From the NCBI GenBank assembly GCA_013153375.1, contig JAADEN010000055.1, positions 1 to 8,569 on the forward strand: a stretch of DNA of 8,569 nt, in the 5' to 3' direction. Numbering within the stretch: position 1 is the stretch's first letter; every line of letters starts with the position of its first letter. The notes below the pieces were generated by a model that did not search any database, had not been told where the DNA came from, and saw nothing but the letters and a program-made list of their open reading frames with translations. The stretch comes from Chloroflexota bacterium. GTDB taxonomy: Bacteria; Chloroflexota; Anaerolineae; Anaerolineales; DRMV01. The position numbers and the translations under genes are program-made. Positions 6,411-8,569 of the stretch are shown one piece after another.

Positions 6411-6436
6411 CCCCGGAGGCGCGCCAGAGGGCTTGT

Positions 6437-7177
6437 CTATCGGCCTTCGCGCAGACGCCGCGCGAAGCGGGCCGGCAGCGCGGGCACCCGCTCGAAGCGC
6501 CGGATGGCTTCTTCGATGTCGTAGGGCACCCGATGCCAGGTCCAGGTGCCCACATCGGGGTCGTAGATGGCGTACGCGGCCCGAGGGTCGCCGTCGCGGG
6601 GCTGGCCCACCGAGCCGGGGTTGAGGATGACCCCGCGGCGCGGCAGGGCAAAGGGCTGGCCGTACGCGTCGTCGCCCGGCCGCACCAGATCCACATCCCC
6701 GCGGTCGTCCTGCACCCAGGCCAGGGGGATGTGGGAGTGCCCCACGAAGGCGTAGGGGCGGGTCAAGACGCGGAAATTGGCCCGCGCGGCCTCATCGGAG
6801 ATCAGATACTCCTCCAGAGGCTCGCGTGGACTGCCGTGGGCCAGCACGACCGTGTCCAACTCCACCCGCGGGCTCAGGCTTTGCAAAAAGGCCCGGTTTT
6901 CCGCGGAGAGGGCCTGCTGGGTCCAACGCAGGGCCTGCTGCGCGTCCTCGTGGAACCAACTCAAGGGCAGGCGTCCGATGACGGCCGCGTCGTGATTGCC
7001 CAGCAGGCACAGGCCGTTGGGCAGGGCCCGCAGGCGTTCCACCACGATGTTGGGCTCGGGGCCGTAGCCCACCGCGTCGCCCAGGAACCAGTACGCGTCC
7101 GCGGGCCCGGCGTGGGCCAGCACGGCTTCCAGCGCGACCACATTGGCGTGCACATCCGACATGACGACCACGCGCAT
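6437..7177 (-). CDS. Calcineurin-like metallophosphoesterase (YfcE/Metallophos_2 type)
   Basis: A 246-residue cytoplasmic phosphoesterase with the full two-metal site. The signatures are 'DVHAN' (Asp8, His10), 'LGDAVGYGPEPN' (Asp34), 'GNHD' (Asn61, His62), 'AHGSP' (His114), 'GHSH' (His147, His149) and 'NPGSVGQPR' near the C-terminus. The 'GDAVGYGP' and 'NPGSVG' strings are typical of the bacterial branch related to YfcE and diadenosine-tetraphosphatase-like proteins. The natural substrate (phosphodiester, nucleotide or protein phosphate) cannot be read from sequence. I prefer the ATG at 7177 because AAGGA (7191-7187) stands nine bases away, and the protein then begins MRVVVMSDVHAN as is usual. 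The ATG at 7183, directly after the cytidine deaminase stop codon, is an alternative but its spacing is only three bases. Tight packing with cdd implies cotranscription. Confidence 0.92.
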   Translation of the reverse strand: MRVVVMSDVHANVVALEAVLAHAGPADAYWFLGDAVGYGPEPNIVVERLRALPNGLCLLGNHDAAVIGRLPLSWFHEDAQQALRWTQQALSAENRAFLQSLSPRVELDTVVLAHGSPREPLEEYLISDEAARANFRVLTRPYAFVGHSHIPLAWVQDDRGDVDLVRPGDDAYGQPFALPRRGVILNPGSVGQPRDGDPRAAYAIYDPDVGTWTWHRVPYDIEEAIRRFERVPALPARFARRLREGR

Positions 7178-7183
7178 AAGCAT

Positions 7184-7594
7184 CTATCCTTGGGGCAAAT
7201 CGGTGGGAGAAAACGCGTACGGCAGGAGTTCGGTCAGGTCGGTTTCCAGCACCACCCGGCCCTGGCCGTCCACGATGAGGATGGGCAACTCGGCCGCGAA
7301 CTCCCGCAGGGTCTGGCGGCACGCGCCGCAGGGCGTGCCGCCGTTGGCCGTGGCCACCACCAGGGCCCGGAAGCGGGTGTGGCCCTCGTGCACCGCCCGC
7401 GCCACGGCCACCCGCTCCGCGCAAATGCCCAGCGGATAGACCGCGTTCTCCACATTCGCGCCGGTGACGATGGCGCCGTCGGCGGTGAGCAGCGCCGCGC
7501 CCACCGCGTAGCGCGAATAGGGCGCGTAGGCCCGCTGCCGGGCCTGGAGCGCGGCTTCAATGAGGGGCTGCCACTCCACAGGGGCTTGGCTCAT
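7184..7594 (-). CDS. cdd: Cytidine deaminase
   Basis: A 136-residue homotetrameric-type cytidine deaminase that hydrolyses cytidine and deoxycytidine to uridine and deoxyuridine in pyrimidine salvage. Visible motifs: 'AYAPYSRYAVGAAL' (22-35), 'TGANVENAVYPLGICAER' (44-61) with zinc ligand Cys58 and proton-shuttling Glu60, and 'PCGACRQ' (88-94) with zinc ligands Cys89 and Cys92. Length is normal for the short single-domain class. The ATG at 7594 overlaps the stop codon of the upstream CBS-protein gene (ATGA), and GGAGGAG stands five bases before it, so translation is coupled. The longer open frame upstream is a shadow of the CBS gene. Confidence 0.95.
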   Translation of the reverse strand: MSQAPVEWQPLIEAALQARQRAYAPYSRYAVGAALLTADGAIVTGANVENAVYPLGICAERVAVARAVHEGHTRFRALVVATANGGTPCGACRQTLREFAAELPILIVDGQGRVVLETDLTELLPYAFSPTDLPQG

Positions 7595-8569
7595 GAGGAC
7601 TCCTCCGGTGGGGCCGGGCTGGCCGTGGATTCCAGCCGCTGCATCCGCACCTGCTGGATGCGGCGGCCTTCGACTTTCTCCACGGTGATGTCCCAGCCCT
7701 CGGCCTGCAGATGTTCCCCCTCTTGGGGGATGCGCCCCAGACGGCTGTAGATGAAGCCGCCCAGGGTGTCGGCGATGTTGCGGTCGAAGTGGGTGCCCAG
7801 CAGATCGTTGACATCGTCCAGATCCACCCGGCCCCAAAAGAGATATTCCCCCTCTCCCACCTGCCGGTAGGATGTGGCTTCGGGCCGGTCGTATTCGTCG
7901 TGGATCTCGCCCACGATCTCTTCCACGATGTCCTCCAGGGTGACCAGCCCGGCCACGCCGCCGTATTCGTCAATGACGATGGCCATGTGGATGCGGCGGG
8001 CCTGCATCTCGGCCAGCAGTTCGTCGGCCCGCTTGGCCTCGGGCACGAAGTAGGGCTCGCGCAGCAGCGGCCGCAGGTCCACCACCGCTTGCTTGCCGTT
8101 CCAGCAGTAGCGCAGCACATCCTTGCTGTACAGCACGCCCACGATGCGGTCCACCCGCTCTTCGTACACGGGCACCCGGGAGAAGCCCGAGTCGAGCAGC
8201 ACCTGCACGGCCTCGCGCAGAGGGGTGTGCACTTCCAGGGTCACCATGTCCACCCGCGGGACCATGATCTCGCGCACCAAAGTGTGGCTCAGGCGGATGA
8301 CCGCGTACACCATGCGCTGATAGCGGGGGGCCAGGTGCCCTTCGCCCGCGGCGGCCAGCAGCGCGCGCAGGGTTTCGGGGCTGAGGGCCACCGCGTGCTC
8401 GGCCTTGCGGGGGGCCAGCGCGTCGAGCAGCGCGGTCAGGGGACGCAGGATCTGGGCCCAGGCTACGGCCCAGCGGGCCAGGCGCCGCAGCCACACCCGG
8501 GGACGGGCGTCCACCTGGGCGTCGGCCCAGGCTTCGGCCAGCAGCAGCACCAGCCAGGCGACCAGGGCC
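7591..8569 (-). CDS. CNNM/CorC-HlyC family protein with paired CBS domains, 5' end cut by the window
   Basis: At least 325 residues are visible; the frame is open to the right edge, so the start and most of the N-terminal membrane (DUF21-type) region are missing. What is seen (numbered from the first visible residue): a hydrophobic piece at 1-10; a region with tryptophan and arginine (about 20-50) that may be the last part of the membrane domain; CBS domain 1 (about 95-153, 'MVPRVDM', 'SRVPVYE'); CBS domain 2 (about 160-222, 'DEYGGVAGLVTLEDIVEEIVGEI'); and a C-terminal CorC/HlyC transporter-associated domain (about 231-312, 'DTLGGFIYSRLGRIP'). Such proteins bind adenine nucleotides at the CBS pair and are linked to magnesium/cobalt efflux or homeostasis; the old name 'hemolysin' is misleading. 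A GTG at 8550 is an internal codon, not a convincing start. Its stop overlaps the cdd start. Confidence 0.9.
   Translation of the reverse strand, partial: ALVAWLVLLLAEAWADAQVDARPRVWLRRLARWAVAWAQILRPLTALLDALAPRKAEHAVALSPETLRALLAAAGEGHLAPRYQRMVYAVIRLSHTLVREIMVPRVDMVTLEVHTPLREAVQVLLDSGFSRVPVYEERVDRIVGVLYSKDVLRYCWNGKQAVVDLRPLLREPYFVPEAKRADELLAEMQARRIHMAIVIDEYGGVAGLVTLEDIVEEIVGEIHDEYDRPEATSYRQVGEGEYLFWGRVDLDDVNDLLGTHFDRNIADTLGGFIYSRLGRIPQEGEHLQAEGWDITVEKVEGRRIQQVRMQRLESTASPAPPEESS

Noticed and set aside
6338..6436. Promoter for the DUF4349 gene
   Set aside because: A TTGAAG-like hexamer exists but no acceptable -10 box at the correct distance; the gene may be read through from the phosphoesterase unit.

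Overview
The window is GC-rich (about two thirds by eye) and bacterial. It suggests Chloroflexota, probably Anaerolineae-like. The reasons are a lipoprotein with a Thr/Ala/Pro 'TATP' linker before an SH3-like domain, a DUF4349 membrane protein, and a LysW/LysX carrier-protein pair joined to argG and argH. This assignment is inference; there is no marker RNA gene in the window.

Layout. Positions 1-268 hold an unassigned flank, a good sigma-70-type promoter (156-184) and a 5'-UTR hairpin, all leading into a plus-strand lipoprotein gene (269-1180). Everything after that is on the minus strand. Reading in the direction of transcription, from high to low coordinates: a CBS/CorC-type membrane protein cut by the window edge, cytidine deaminase, a calcineurin-like phosphoesterase, a DUF4349 membrane protein, then a separate arginine operon argG-argH-lysW-lysX that ends convergently against the lipoprotein gene.

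The main discovery is the argG leader (5114-5333, minus). A near-consensus promoter (TTGACA, 17 bp, TATAAC) has its -35 box overlapping the stop codon of the DUF4349 gene. The predicted transcription start falls on or within a base or two of an ATG, so the first reading frame would be translated from a leaderless RNA. That frame encodes a 25-residue peptide with the run PRRPRRPTR. It is followed by a strong intrinsic terminator placed before argG. Between them lie mutually exclusive pairings that fit ribosome-mediated attenuation: a protector hairpin over the antiterminator strand, and an antiterminator helix that uses the 5' arm of the terminator. All six Arg codons of the leader are CGU, CGC or CGA, the set normally read by one tRNA-Arg (anticodon ICG). 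I infer an arginine-responsive attenuator of the whole argGH-lysWX operon.

How the genes work together: LysW is a small acidic carrier whose C-terminal Glu is loaded by the ATP-grasp ligase LysX. Depending on LysX specificity, the pathway gives ornithine (from glutamate) or lysine (from alpha-aminoadipate). ArgG and ArgH then turn citrulline into arginine. Placing lysW and lysX behind an Arg attenuator argues for a role in arginine synthesis, although LysX here looks closely like the Thermus lysine enzyme. The other carrier-pathway enzymes (kinase, reductase, aminotransferase, hydrolase) are not in this window.
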